Source: Fen-1258 sp964449775 (GTDB lineage Bacteria > Bacteroidota > Ignavibacteria > Ignavibacteriales > Melioribacteraceae). Taken from it: DNA of 64,000 nucleotides. Shown one piece after another: positions 35,196-43,520 of this stretch. The position numbers and the translations under genes were made by a program. The notes below the pieces were generated by a model that saw only the letters and a program-made list of their open reading frames with translations, was not told the DNA's origin and made no database searches. The first letter of the stretch is position 1. The number at the start of each line of letters is the position of its first letter. Where the stretch lies: contig CAYVBQ010000011.1 in assembly GCA_964449775.1 (NCBI GenBank), positions 1-64,000 on the forward strand. The letters are read 5' to 3'.

Positions 35196-37040
35196 TTAAG
35201 TCCTTCCAAATCTTTTGTCGAACTCTTCGAGCGGAATTTTTATTACAATCGGTCTGCCATGCGGACACACATAAGGCATTGACGTTGCAAAAAGTTTATC
35301 TACTAAAATACGCATCTCATTTTCAGTGAGTTTATCGCCGGCTTTGATGGCAGCTTTGCATGAATAAGATTTAGCAAGATTGTCGCGCACTTCAAGCTGA
35401 TTGTGCTGTTCGTTCTTTCTGTACTCGTGAAGAATGTCTAAAAGAGTTTCAACCTCGTGTTCTACTTTTACATCGGAAGGAATACCAACGATGACGATAT
35501 TGTTCTTTGTCTGTAATTTTATTTCGAAACCTAAATTTGTAAGATACGGCTCTAATTCTTTGGTCAATTGAAAATCCGCCGGATCTAAATTCACTTTTTG
35601 AGGAAATAGCAGATGTTGAGCAAACGGAATGTTCGCCTCAAATGATTGCATAGCCTGTTCGTAAAGAATACGTTCGTGCGCCACATGAGAATCAATAATC
35701 ATCAAACCGCTTTTAATCTGAGTAAGAATATATTTATTGTGAAGCAGAACTAAGAAAGGAGTTTCAGTATGCTGCATCAAAGCACTTTCGTGAAATACTT
35801 CAGTCGTCTGGCGCTCATCGAACGGTGTTAAAACTTGAGAACCCGGAGCTGCTGATCTAATCTCGCTATTGAGATCATCAAACATGCGGTCAACTTCTTC
35901 TTCACTCATAATGGAAGATTTGCGTTGAGAATTTTGCTGAGATGAAAATGGTCTATCCGAAAAATCTGAATGCCCGGTTCGAGTATTATTTTGGAAACGT
36001 AACGCTTCTCTATCCAACGGTGCCCCATCAAAAGTTACAGTCGGAACAAGATCAAAACTTCCAATAGTTTTTTTGATGACTGCCTGAACGAATGAATAAA
36101 TCTCTTTTTCATCATCAAACTTCACTTCCAATTTGGAAGGATGTACATTCACATCTACTTTCTTCTGATCAATCGTCATGAAGAGAACGAAGAATGGATA
36201 ATCACCTTTCTCTAAAACATTTTCAAAAGCGGTGAAGACTGAATGATTTACAATTTTACTCTGCACATATCTTTTGTTCAAGAAAAAATATTGCGCTCCT
36301 TTACTGCGGCGTAAGTATGGCGGTTTTGTTACGAATCCCGTGAGAGATATATAATCTGTCATCTCCTTTACTTCGATAACAGCATCAAGAATGTTCTCGG
36401 CAAAAACTAATTTCATTCTTTCTTGAATTGTGGATTTCGGGAAATCGAAAACAACCTCATCATCGTTATAAAACTTGAAACCAACTTCGGGATGGCTGAG
36501 TGCTATTTTTTTGAATGTCTCAATAATATGTTTCAATTCGGTCTGGTTGCTCTTCAAAAAATTACGCCGAGCCGGAACATTGTAAAAAAGATTCTTAACG
36601 GCGATAGATGTGCCTTTTGAGAACGAACCTTTTTCTTTTGTGATCACTGAGTTATCATCAATCTTAATGAACGTGCCGAGTTCTTGATCATGACGTTCGG
36701 TTTTGAGTTCAAAAATAGAGACAGCTGCAATTGATGCAAGCGCTTCTCCGCGGAAACCGAAAGTACCAATTGCCTCAAGATCGTCTATTGTTTCGATCTT
36801 GCTTGTTGCGTGCCGTTGTATAGATAATTCAGCATCATCTTCGTTCATCCCGTCACCGTCATCGGCAACCTGTATCAAAGTTTTTCCGGCGCCTTTAATC
36901 ATTACATCAACATTCTGTGCCCCGGCATCTACGGCATTCTCAATCAATTCTTTTACAACAGATTCCGGACGGTTCACAACTTCACCTGCGGCAATTTTGT
37001 TAGCCAGATTCTCCGGCAGTATTTTAATTTTGTTATTCAA
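35196..37040 (-). CDS. mutL: DNA mismatch repair protein MutL
   Basis: 614 residues. GHKL ATPase: ELIENAVDAGA (Asn/Glu site), DDGDGM and TFGFRGEALASIAAV; transducer ends near 330; variable linker; C-terminal dimer domain. The endonuclease motif is present but altered: DSHVAHERILYE instead of DQHAxxER; SCKAAIKAGDKL and CPHGRPIVI are the other metal-site elements, so nicking activity is probably kept. No mutS next to it (mutS2 at 49.6 kb is a different family). Confidence 0.96.
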   Translation of the reverse strand: MNNKIKILPENLANKIAAGEVVNRPESVVKELIENAVDAGAQNVDVMIKGAGKTLIQVADDGDGMNEDDAELSIQRHATSKIETIDDLEAIGTFGFRGEALASIAAVSIFELKTERHDQELGTFIKIDDNSVITKEKGSFSKGTSIAVKNLFYNVPARRNFLKSNQTELKHIIETFKKIALSHPEVGFKFYNDDEVVFDFPKSTIQERMKLVFAENILDAVIEVKEMTDYISLTGFVTKPPYLRRSKGAQYFFLNKRYVQSKIVNHSVFTAFENVLEKGDYPFFVLFMTIDQKKVDVNVHPSKLEVKFDDEKEIYSFVQAVIKKTIGSFDLVPTVTFDGAPLDREALRFQNNTRTGHSDFSDRPFSSQQNSQRKSSIMSEEEVDRMFDDLNSEIRSAAPGSQVLTPFDERQTTEVFHESALMQHTETPFLVLLHNKYILTQIKSGLMIIDSHVAHERILYEQAMQSFEANIPFAQHLLFPQKVNLDPADFQLTKELEPYLTNLGFEIKLQTKNNIVIVGIPSDVKVEHEVETLLDILHEYRKNEQHNQLEVRDNLAKSYSCKAAIKAGDKLTENEMRILVDKLFATSMPYVCPHGRPIVIKIPLEEFDKRFGRT

Positions 37041-37089
37041 TTGATTCCTAATTTTATAGTTTAATTTATGAATGATTCTAGTAAAAATC

Positions 37090-37175
37090 TTTGTGCCTTA
37101 GTGTCTTTGTGGCTGTGCTGTAAATTCCGGTCAAATAGTTTTAGTAGTATTGCCACCAAGACTCGAAGACACAAT
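37090..37175. repeat. imperfect inverted-repeat element between mutL and folA
   Basis: TTTGTGCCTTAGTGTCTTTG at 37090 onward, continuing TGGC, is inverted at 37152-37175 (GCCACCAAGACTCGAAGACA...), 19 of 24 positions. The unit resembles widespread short intergenic repeats. It has no open frame of its own. Confidence 0.55.
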
Positions 37176-37218
37176 GAATAAAATATTATTCATTTTCCAC
37201 TGTAAACAGCATGAAATC

Positions 37219-37695
37219 TTACTTTCTAATATAGTGATGAACAGTGAAATCCGTAAACAATTCATTCGATTCGAGAATCCATTTCGTAAAATCAACCACA
37301 GGAAAGTAAACATCTCCTTCGCTCTCAAAATTCATTTCGGAAATAATCATTTCATCAACATCATTTATAATTTGATTAAAAATTTCCCCACCACCGATAA
37401 TAAAAACTTTACTGTACACACTGGTTTTACAGAAATCCAATGCTTGCTGTAAAGAATAAAAAAATACTACTTCCCGATGTGGAACGGTATAATCATTATT
37501 TTTCGTTACAACAATATTTAATCTTCCTTGGAGGGGTTTACCAAGCGCTTCCCATGTTTTTCTCCCCATAATAACGGGGAAGCCAACAGTATTTTTTTTG
37601 AAATGATGCAGTTCTTCTTTGGAGTGCCAGGGTATCTTGCCGTCCAAGCCAATAACATTATTTTTTGAAACGGCTGCAATAATTATTTTTTTCAA
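37219..37695 (-). CDS. folA: dihydrofolate reductase
   Basis: 158 residues. Reduces dihydrofolate with NADPH. N-terminal IIIAAVSKNNVIGLDGKIPWHSKEEL, with the Trp of the Met20 loop (PWH) and Glu in place of Asp27, FPVIMGRKTWEAL, NADPH loop IIGGGEIFNQ. It overlaps the PEGA lipoprotein gene by 4 bases (ATGA). Confidence 0.96.
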   Translation of the reverse strand: MKKIIIAAVSKNNVIGLDGKIPWHSKEELHHFKKNTVGFPVIMGRKTWEALGKPLQGRLNIVVTKNNDYTVPHREVVFFYSLQQALDFCKTSVYSKVFIIGGGEIFNQIINDVDEMIISEMNFESEGDVYFPVVDFTKWILESNELFTDFTVHHYIRK

Positions 37696-38000
37696 TAATT
37701 ATATCCAAAACTAACGTTGATAAATCTTCTTTGTCCGGATTGTAAAGTTACATTAACCGACTCATCAGGATATCCTGCTAATCGCAGTTTAATTACGTAT
37801 CTTCCTGGTAATACACTTATTAAACTGTCAGGAGTAGTTTTTCCGGTTTTACTATTTTCAAAATAGATTTCGGCACCGGCAGGAGATGAACTCATATAGA
37901 TCTTGCCGGTTTTAACTTCCTCTTGAAACTCGATCACATTCTCACGGCAGCCCATCACAAACAACAGAACAAAAAGTAAAATGTATTTTATTCTTTTCAT
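37692..38000 (-). CDS. PEGA-domain lipoprotein
   Basis: About 102 residues from ATG 38000 (GGAGAG just upstream), with lipobox VMGC after a hydrophobic core. The mature part is one PEGA domain: GKIYMSSSPAGAEIYFENSKTGKTTPD ... LPGRYVIKLRLAGYPD. PEGA domains are surface-associated beta sandwiches of unknown ligand. Coupled to folA by overlap, without an obvious functional link. Confidence 0.87.
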   Translation of the reverse strand: MKRIKYILLFVLLFVMGCRENVIEFQEEVKTGKIYMSSSPAGAEIYFENSKTGKTTPDSLISVLPGRYVIKLRLAGYPDESVNVTLQSGQRRFINVSFGYNY

Positions 38001-38093
38001 CTCTCCGCCAATCATTTAGCAGGAATATTCAATAGAGAAATGAAAACCGCAATCCAATTATTAATTCCTTTACTTAAGATAAAGAAAAATTAG

Positions 38094-38136
38094 AAGAGTT
38101 TGGCGGAACTTGTACTGTAGGTTCATTGAGGGGCGG
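38094..38136 (-). repeat. attC-like partial repeat at the 3' side of the Phd/ParE unit
   Basis: This 42-bp stretch (AAGAGTTTGGCGGAACTTGT onward to GAGGGGCG) matches 38902-38943 at 39 of 42 positions. It lies just past the toxin gene stop. The flanking R-type cores of a full site are not clear here, so it is a partial copy. Confidence 0.7.
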
Positions 38137-38164
38137 ATAATTTGACCCGCTGGATATACGTTTA

Positions 38165-38470
38165 TCAATTTTTACTTTTAAATATTTCTTCTTTTTTCAA
38201 TAATTGATGTCCTTCAAAAACTGTAAGAATATCAATTGAACTTTTCTTTATTAGGTATACAATTCGGTAATTTTTATATAACAATTCTCTTATGTTCTCA
38301 AGAGACAATTCAGGAACAACTCTACCTTTTTCTGGATTATCATTTAATGTTTCGGCAACCATAATTAGCTTATCGACAAACTCTACTGCAATGTCAGGAT
38401 TATCTCTCGATATGTAATCCTCAATTTTTTGTAATCGAAGTAAAGCTTCTTTTGTCCATAATATTTTCAT
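38165..38470 (-). CDS. RelE/ParE-family toxin
   Basis: 101 residues, ParE-like: MKILWTKEALLRLQKIEDYISRDNP at the N-terminus, the Pro-x-x-G-R turn (NPEKGRVVPEL), then REL...NYRIVYLIKKSSIDILTVFEGHQLL, the conserved core strands. It overlaps the antitoxin gene by 4 bases and is read after it. ParE toxins inhibit gyrase while RelE toxins cut mRNA; sequence favours ParE but does not prove it. Cassette-like repeats lie on both sides. Confidence 0.9.
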   Translation of the reverse strand: MKILWTKEALLRLQKIEDYISRDNPDIAVEFVDKLIMVAETLNDNPEKGRVVPELSLENIRELLYKNYRIVYLIKKSSIDILTVFEGHQLLKKEEIFKSKN

Positions 38471-38757
38471 CTTTCTTTTCCAGCTCTTGTCTTATGTAAT
38501 TCACTTTTAAGCTTTGAAGTAGAAAAGACTTCTCCTTTCTCCGAATCAGATAATCCACGCGAGATAGAGTCAATGAAAAGCTTTGTCTGTCTCAATTCGT
38601 CAAATTCAGATGGAGAAATTAATACTCCAGCTGGTTTACCATTTTGTGTAATTATTAAAGAATTCCTCTTATTCTGAATTTCCTTGAGGTACTTAGCTAA
38701 ACTGGATTTGAATTGACCAACGGGAATTATATCACTAGAAACTAAAATGTCTTTCAT
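38467..38757 (-). CDS. Phd/YefM-family antitoxin
   Basis: 96 residues: VGQFKSSLAKYLKEIQNKRNSLIITQNGKPAGVLISPSEFDEL is the Phd/YefM DNA-binding and dimer region; the C-terminal tail (KLKSELHKTRAGKER) would block the toxin. Antitoxin-first order and overlap are standard; autoregulation is expected. Confidence 0.92.
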   Translation of the reverse strand: MKDILVSSDIIPVGQFKSSLAKYLKEIQNKRNSLIITQNGKPAGVLISPSEFDELRQTKLFIDSISRGLSDSEKGEVFSTSKLKSELHKTRAGKER

Positions 38758-38850
38758 TTTTGCGTCCTTATATTGTCTTTATTCTGAACTAAATATAAGC
38801 CCATATTACGACAACATCAAGATTGTTTTATTAGCATATAACGCTCTTGC

Positions 38851-38967
38851 GCCTAACAGAGTTTACCACGCTATAGGCGGGACAGCCCAATGAAAATTTT
38901 TAAGAGTTCGGCGGAACTTGTACTGCAGGTTTATTGAGGGGCGAGCGGCTTGAAAAAGTTGTTAGGT
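38851..38967 (-). repeat. attC-like recombination site (117 bp)
   Basis: Read on the minus strand it opens ACCTAACAACTTTTTCAAGC and closes GTTAGGC: R''-type RYYYAAC and R'-type GTTRRRY cores facing each other. It starts 33 bases after the stop of the nuclease-like gene and ends before the Phd/ParE unit, the gene-attC-gene order of integron cassettes. Beyond the R' core runs GCAAGAGCGTTAT, also found at 59 kb. Stem pairing inside is poor, so the call is tentative. Confidence 0.5.
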
Positions 38968-39000
38968 TTTTTTTATTTGTTTTATATAATATTCGTTTTT

Positions 39001-39525
39001 TTACTCAGGTATAGGATAATATCTTGCTAATATTTCTTTGACTTTTAAGCCAATGTTCTCAGAATAATTAATGTATTCTAGTTTTATACCAGTTGCCTCA
39101 CATAATAAATATTTTTTTGCATCATTTTCTTGATGTTTCTTGAATGCAGCTTCACCACCATAGTATTCAATAGCGAAAAAATGTTGTTCACCTTGATATT
39201 CTATTGCCAGATTAAGTTCTTTAATAAACAAATCGATACGCTGTGGTTTCAACCAATCGGGCGAGTATTGTAACATAATGTTATGAGTTGGTAAATATTT
39301 ATTTACGAAATAATAAACGGTTGCTTCAGAGTCAGAACCAAATTCTCTGAATCGGATTCCAAGAGATGAACGGAAATCATTCTCTATATCTTTAAAATAT
39401 TTATTGCAGCATGCACAGCCATTATCATCCATATTTATTGTAGCCCAAATTACTTCTCTGTTCTTGATTGTCGATTTCTTCTTGAGAAGTTTTATTAATA
39501 TTTCTAATGAACGCATTGTTAGCAC
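39001..39525 (-). CDS. nuclease-like protein with zinc-type Cys pair (main part of a frameshifted gene)
   Basis: 174 codons from a GTG. After a Cys-pair (CACCNKYF) comes IDLFIKELNLAIEYQGEQHF, the D-x(n)-ExQ/H pattern of Vsr/DUF559-type PD-(D/E)XK nucleases, then KHQENDAKKYLLCEATGIKLEYINY, which also fits. The N-terminal part is probably encoded by the overlapping 39425-39658 frame: dropping one A from the A7 run at 39529-39535 joins them into one protein of about 220 residues. Accessory gene in the cassette-like island. Confidence 0.6.
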   Translation of the reverse strand: MLTMRSLEILIKLLKKKSTIKNREVIWATINMDDNGCACCNKYFKDIENDFRSSLGIRFREFGSDSEATVYYFVNKYLPTHNIMLQYSPDWLKPQRIDLFIKELNLAIEYQGEQHFFAIEYYGGEAAFKKHQENDAKKYLLCEATGIKLEYINYSENIGLKVKEILARYYPIPE

Positions 39526-39658
39526 TAATTTTTTTACTCATAAGTTCACTAATACCAGGATAATTTTCGGAGAGTAGATTTTCAAAATCATTTGTTGTTG
39601 AGCATTTAAAAAGACTTATTATAGAAATAACCAAAGCATCCAATATTTGATTAGACAT
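39425..39658 (-). pseudogene. 5' part of the nuclease-like gene, out of frame
   Basis: 77 codons from ATG 39658; the first 43 residues (MSNQILDALVISIISLF... ending SELMSKK) lead into seven A residues, after which the downstream frame reads KLVLTMRSLEI and continues into the nuclease-like part. The tail of this frame after the run looks random. It may be a true mutation, a homopolymer sequencing error or programmed slippage. Confidence 0.55.
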
Positions 39659-39723
39659 TCCATTAATAAAATACTCTTTCTTTTAGTTATTAGATGCACT
39701 TAATGTTTTAAAATATTACGTGT

Positions 39724-39758
39724 GGTTCGGCAGAGGAGTTAGCTGGTTTGGTTGAGCG
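39724..39758 (-). repeat. diverged copy of the cassette-separating repeat
   Basis: GGTTCGGCAGAGGAGTTAGC followed by TGGTTTGGTTGAGCGG resembles the 38902-38943 unit (GTTCGGCGGAACTTGTACTG, CAGGTTTATTGAGGGGCG). It again lies between two genes, just past the stop of the Cys-rich gene. Confidence 0.45.
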
Positions 39759-39801
39759 GTAACTTTAGACTACTAATAGTTGAGTAAAATTCGAATAAAT
39801 A

Positions 39802-40068
39802 TCATTTGTGAATCATCTTTAAAAACCGCTGATCATATAATTCTAAATACCTATCCTCTGCTTGTTCTAAATTTGAAAATATTTCTTTGGTCTCAATAAT
39901 TGGAAAACCAAAGCAATAATATTTCTGACAGAGACAATAACATTTATCTTTATTAGACCTAAGACTAATTGACCTCCTTCTAAACTTATAACGTTTTAGT
40001 CTTGAACATTCATCACATTTATTTCTACTGCCGGAAAACTGGAAACCGAAAAGTCTAATTAGTTTCAT
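39802..40068 (-). CDS. small Cys-rich protein, unknown
   Basis: 88 residues with two Cys groups (CDEC near residue 18; CYCLCQKYYC near 43-52) that could bind zinc, a basic middle (KRYKFRRRSISLRS) and a Tyr-rich C-terminus. No family recognised. ATG 40068. No ribosome site seen. It is the outermost gene of the cassette-like island; the 113 bases between it and acpS hold nothing I can identify. Confidence 0.45.
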   Translation of the reverse strand: MKLIRLFGFQFSGSRNKCDECSRLKRYKFRRRSISLRSNKDKCYCLCQKYYCFGFPIIETKEIFSNLEQAEDRYLELYDQRFLKMIHK

Positions 40069-40181
40069 AGATGTCCTACAATATTTGTTAAGAATATAGA
40101 ATAATGACCGTTTAAGTGCAACAGCTTATGGGCATTATAATGATCAATGTAATAGCACAATAGAAATGTCATAGATAGGAC

Positions 40182-40571
40182 TCAGCAGTCACGAGTTTGG
40201 ATAGAGCAAAGAATCGCAACACATGTTACGTAGTTTTCGGAATGGCTCATAGAGATTTTCAATTCTTTACCGTTATTAAGATAATCTTTAAGTGCGCCAT
40301 AAAATTTTACTTTCGGAAGTCCGTTCACTTCATTGTAGATTTCAACATCCTGCCAGCTGTACACTGTATCGGTATCGTTGGAGAGTGCTTTGTAGATCGC
40401 TTCTTTGGCTGCGAATCTGGCTGCAAGATGTTGATATTTGTTGGGTCTTGAGAGTGAATATTTGATTTCTGTTTGAGTATATATTTTCTTTAAGAAGGCA
40501 TCACCAAATTCATCAACACTATTTTTTATTCGTTCAATTTCAATTATGTCAATTCCAATTCCAAGAACCAT
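40182..40571 (-). CDS. acpS: holo-[acyl-carrier-protein] synthase
   Basis: Transfers phosphopantetheine to ACP. From ATG 40571 the protein starts VLGIGIDIIEIERI (metal Asp), contains HLAARFAAKEAIYKAL (catalytic Glu-Lys) and ends with the strand KISMSHSENYVTCVAIL. It is 129 residues, normal. It starts one base after the ggt stop, with GGTGG upstream. Confidence 0.96.
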   Translation of the reverse strand: MVLGIGIDIIEIERIKNSVDEFGDAFLKKIYTQTEIKYSLSRPNKYQHLAARFAAKEAIYKALSNDTDTVYSWQDVEIYNEVNGLPKVKFYGALKDYLNNGKELKISMSHSENYVTCVAILCSIQTRDC

Positions 40572-40572
40572 C

Positions 40573-42270
40573 TTACCACCCTGCCGCTTTCCCGAAACCG
40601 CGTGGATCCGTTGCACCATAAAATGTCTTATTGCCGGAATCAATTACAATTCCTTCGAGGCGTCCTAAAGATTTGACTTCGTTTAATTTATGACCGCGAG
40701 AAATCAGATTATTTTTTACATCTTCTGATAAAGCAGTTTTTTCATAATCAATCTTATCAGGCAACCATTGATGGTGTATCTTTGGTGCAGCAATCGCATT
40801 ATAAATGTTCATATCAAGATCTATTACATTCAGAATAGATTGAAGAACCGAAGTTATGATTGTTGAACCGCCCGGAGAACCAATAACCATAAACGGTTTA
40901 TCATCTTTTAGAACAATGGTAGGGGTCATAGAACTCAGCATTCTCTTCTTTGGCTGAATCGAATTTGCTTTGCTTCCAGTTAATCCAAACTGATTAGGAA
41001 CTCCTGGCTTTGCGCTAAAATCATCCATCTCATTATTCAAAAGAAATCCTAATCCATCTACAACAATTTTGTTTCCATACGAACCGTTGATAGTGTATGT
41101 AGTACTCACAGCATTTCCGAATTCATCCGCCACAGAATAATGGGTAGTTTCTTCCTTTTCGCGATGCTGAGGAATTTTTGAAGCACTAATATCTTCTGAT
41201 GGCGTTGCTTCGTTTCTGATTTTATCTTTTATCTCTGCCGCGTGCTGCTTCGAAATTAAAAAGTCAACCGGCACATCATAAAAATCCGGATCACCGATAT
41301 GATCAGAGCGATTTGCATAGATATGTTTCATTACCTCAACAAGAGTATGAATATATTCAGGACTGTTAAAACTCTCTTTACTAAATGAGTAATTTTCCAA
41401 AACATTTAATGCTTCAATCAAACAAATTCCACCTGAAGAGGGAGGCGGCATAGAGATAATTTTATATCCTCGATAAATCCCTTCAATAGGAGTACGTTCT
41501 ATTGCTTTGTAGTCCTCAAAATCTTTTATAGAAAATACTCCGCCATGTTTTTTAGATTCTTCAACAATTATTTTGGCTATTTCACCTTTATAGAAAACCT
41601 GTTCACCTTTATCACGAATGAGTCTCAGCGTATTTGCTAAATCTTTTTGTATCAGAGTATCCCCTTCTAAAAATTTACCTGCATTGTGCGTGAGAATTTT
41701 TTTAGAGGATTCTATTTTCAGAAAATCTTCATGATAATAATTGATTGATTCAGCCATTTTACCGCTCAGCACAAATCCATTTTCAGCCAGATCAATTGCA
41801 GGTTGTAAAACATCTTTCAGTTTCATTGTGCCGTATTTATCAAGAGCGTAGATTAATCCCGCAACTGTACCAGGCACACCGGATGAAGTCCATCCCGTCT
41901 GACTTAAAGCCGGAATAAAATTTCCCAACGTATCCAGATACATTTTTTCGTGAGCAGCCAATGGAGCCATTTCGCGGAAATCAATGGTTGTATTTTTCCC
42001 ATTTGAAAGATGCAGAACCATAAATCCACCGCCGCCGATATTTCCGGCATTCGGATATGTTACAGCAAGAGCAAAACCAACAGCTACCGATGCGTCAATA
42101 GCATTACCACCCTTTTTCAATATTGAAACACCGACATCAGTGGCGAGGTTACTTGCTGAGACTACCATTCCATGCTTAGAGCGTTCCGGTATATCCTTAC
42201 TAGCATAAATGGCTGAGGAGAGAATCAGAAAAAGAAGTAAGATCAGTTTACATTTAGAAGATGTGAGCAT
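40573..42270 (-). CDS. ggt: gamma-glutamyltransferase
   Basis: Periplasmic enzyme cutting glutathione and related gamma-glutamyl bonds. Signal peptide ends near AIYA. The precursor self-cleaves before the Thr of TTHYSVADEFGNAVSTT; oxyanion and substrate motifs are NIGGGGFMV, TIDFREMAP, MSSMTP-type (RMLSSMTPTIVLKD) and GSPGGSTIITSV. Length 565 is typical. It overlaps the MlaD-like gene by 17 bases and leads into acpS. Confidence 0.95.
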   Translation of the reverse strand: MLTSSKCKLILLLFLILSSAIYASKDIPERSKHGMVVSASNLATDVGVSILKKGGNAIDASVAVGFALAVTYPNAGNIGGGGFMVLHLSNGKNTTIDFREMAPLAAHEKMYLDTLGNFIPALSQTGWTSSGVPGTVAGLIYALDKYGTMKLKDVLQPAIDLAENGFVLSGKMAESINYYHEDFLKIESSKKILTHNAGKFLEGDTLIQKDLANTLRLIRDKGEQVFYKGEIAKIIVEESKKHGGVFSIKDFEDYKAIERTPIEGIYRGYKIISMPPPSSGGICLIEALNVLENYSFSKESFNSPEYIHTLVEVMKHIYANRSDHIGDPDFYDVPVDFLISKQHAAEIKDKIRNEATPSEDISASKIPQHREKEETTHYSVADEFGNAVSTTYTINGSYGNKIVVDGLGFLLNNEMDDFSAKPGVPNQFGLTGSKANSIQPKKRMLSSMTPTIVLKDDKPFMVIGSPGGSTIITSVLQSILNVIDLDMNIYNAIAAPKIHHQWLPDKIDYEKTALSEDVKNNLISRGHKLNEVKSLGRLEGIVIDSGNKTFYGATDPRGFGKAAGW

Positions 42271-43162
42271 TTACTTCCAATCCTTTTGATTTCAACTGAT
42301 CAACAAGAATTTTTGTGAGTTCTTTAGTTTGTTGAATGATCGCATTGAGATTGTTCATCAAATCGGGATCGTTTAACATTTTACCCAGATTATTCTGGCT
42401 CTTATCCGTCTTATTCATAAAGTCATTTATTTTCACCAACAGATCTTTGGAAACTTTAAGAACACTATTGATTGAGGATATTGTTAACGAAATTGAATCA
42501 CGATTTGTCTTCAAAAAATCATTCGCATTTTTTGTCAGTTCAACTCCCGATTTCAAGAGCTGATTGATTTCGTCTTTATTATTGAGAACTAATTTGTTCA
42601 GGTTCTCTGTAAGAGTGGTGAGATTTGAAACTGAAGTTTTAAGATCAGAGCTAAATTCTTGATCCGTTAATGTTTGGTTAAGAGTAGTAAGAGAAATTTT
42701 CACTTCCTTGATTACATCTACCAGATCATTCTGAACAGTTCCTAGCATCGCCATTGCAGACGCAATATCACCATCGAATACACCTTGTTGTAATCTATCA
42801 AGATCCAAATCGGTCTCGGCAATACCGGGATTAATCTCAACTTTTTTACCACCCATGAGATCTAACATCATTACAGAAAATTTAGCGTCCTCTTTTAAGA
42901 CAACATCGAGAGGTAGATTTAATAATGTGTTGACTTTGTTACCTTGGATCGTAATTTCATCAACATAACCTTTTCGAACACCGTTAATAGTAACAGGATC
43001 ACCAACCTCAAGTCCCGCAACAGATGAGAATTCTACATGCACTTCTTTTCTATTAGCATTAATGGTCCAGTTTTTTGCCCAGCCCAATACCCAAAGAAAT
43101 ATCAGTAACCCAAAAAAAACGGTTACACCTACCTTAATTTCAGTTTTTCTCTGATCTTTCAT
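42254..43162 (-). CDS. MlaD/MCE-family lipid transport protein
   Basis: 302 residues. One N-terminal membrane helix (EIKVGVTVFFGLLIFLWVLGW), then one MCE domain (VHVEFSSVAGLEVGDPVTINGVRKGYV), then a long coiled helical region (about 140-290). This is the ring-forming periplasmic substrate-binding part of Mla-type ABC transporters; the ATPase and permease are not adjacent. Overlaps the gene on either side. Confidence 0.93.
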   Translation of the reverse strand: MKDQRKTEIKVGVTVFFGLLIFLWVLGWAKNWTINANRKEVHVEFSSVAGLEVGDPVTINGVRKGYVDEITIQGNKVNTLLNLPLDVVLKEDAKFSVMMLDLMGGKKVEINPGIAETDLDLDRLQQGVFDGDIASAMAMLGTVQNDLVDVIKEVKISLTTLNQTLTDQEFSSDLKTSVSNLTTLTENLNKLVLNNKDEINQLLKSGVELTKNANDFLKTNRDSISLTISSINSVLKVSKDLLVKINDFMNKTDKSQNNLGKMLNDPDLMNNLNAIIQQTKELTKILVDQLKSKGLEVNAHIF

Positions 43163-43511
43163 AGCGCAATATATATTTTTTAAAAATGTTAAAATCGAGG
43201 GAATCTACTTTTCCGTCGCGAGAGATATTTCTTGCTTCATTCATAACGTCCTCAACTCTCTGAAGTGCAGAATCAAAAGGAACATGTTCATTTTGTTGGA
43301 AGAAATTGTGAATCTCGCTTCGTAATGAATCTTTATAGACAGATGCTTTGACCTCGGTTAGTTTCTTATCAAATTCGGTGACAGCAAGATCCATAATTTT
43401 ATTTTTGGTATAAACTTTCCATAAATCTTTTTTATACTTCACAACATAAACAACTACACCAACTATGATAGTGAACAAAACTACTGAAGTTATGAAACAA
43501 CCTTTTTTCAT
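43140..43511 (-). CDS. single-helix membrane protein, unknown
   Basis: 123 residues from ATG 43511 (the upstream codon is TTG). One helix near residues 5-27 (CFITSVVLFTIIVGVVVYVV), then a charged alpha-helical part. RDGKVDSLDF resembles an EF-hand-like loop but is single. No known family. It overlaps the MlaD-like gene by 23 bases, so a role in that envelope operon is likely. Confidence 0.65.
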   Translation of the reverse strand: MKKGCFITSVVLFTIIVGVVVYVVKYKKDLWKVYTKNKIMDLAVTEFDKKLTEVKASVYKDSLRSEIHNFFQQNEHVPFDSALQRVEDVMNEARNISRDGKVDSLDFNIFKKYILRYERSEKN

Positions 43512-43520
43512 CGTCAAACT

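Noticed and set aside
38758..38850. tRNA-like or riboswitch element upstream of the antitoxin
   Set aside because: No cloverleaf or known aptamer pattern; the region is part of the attC-like repeat flank.
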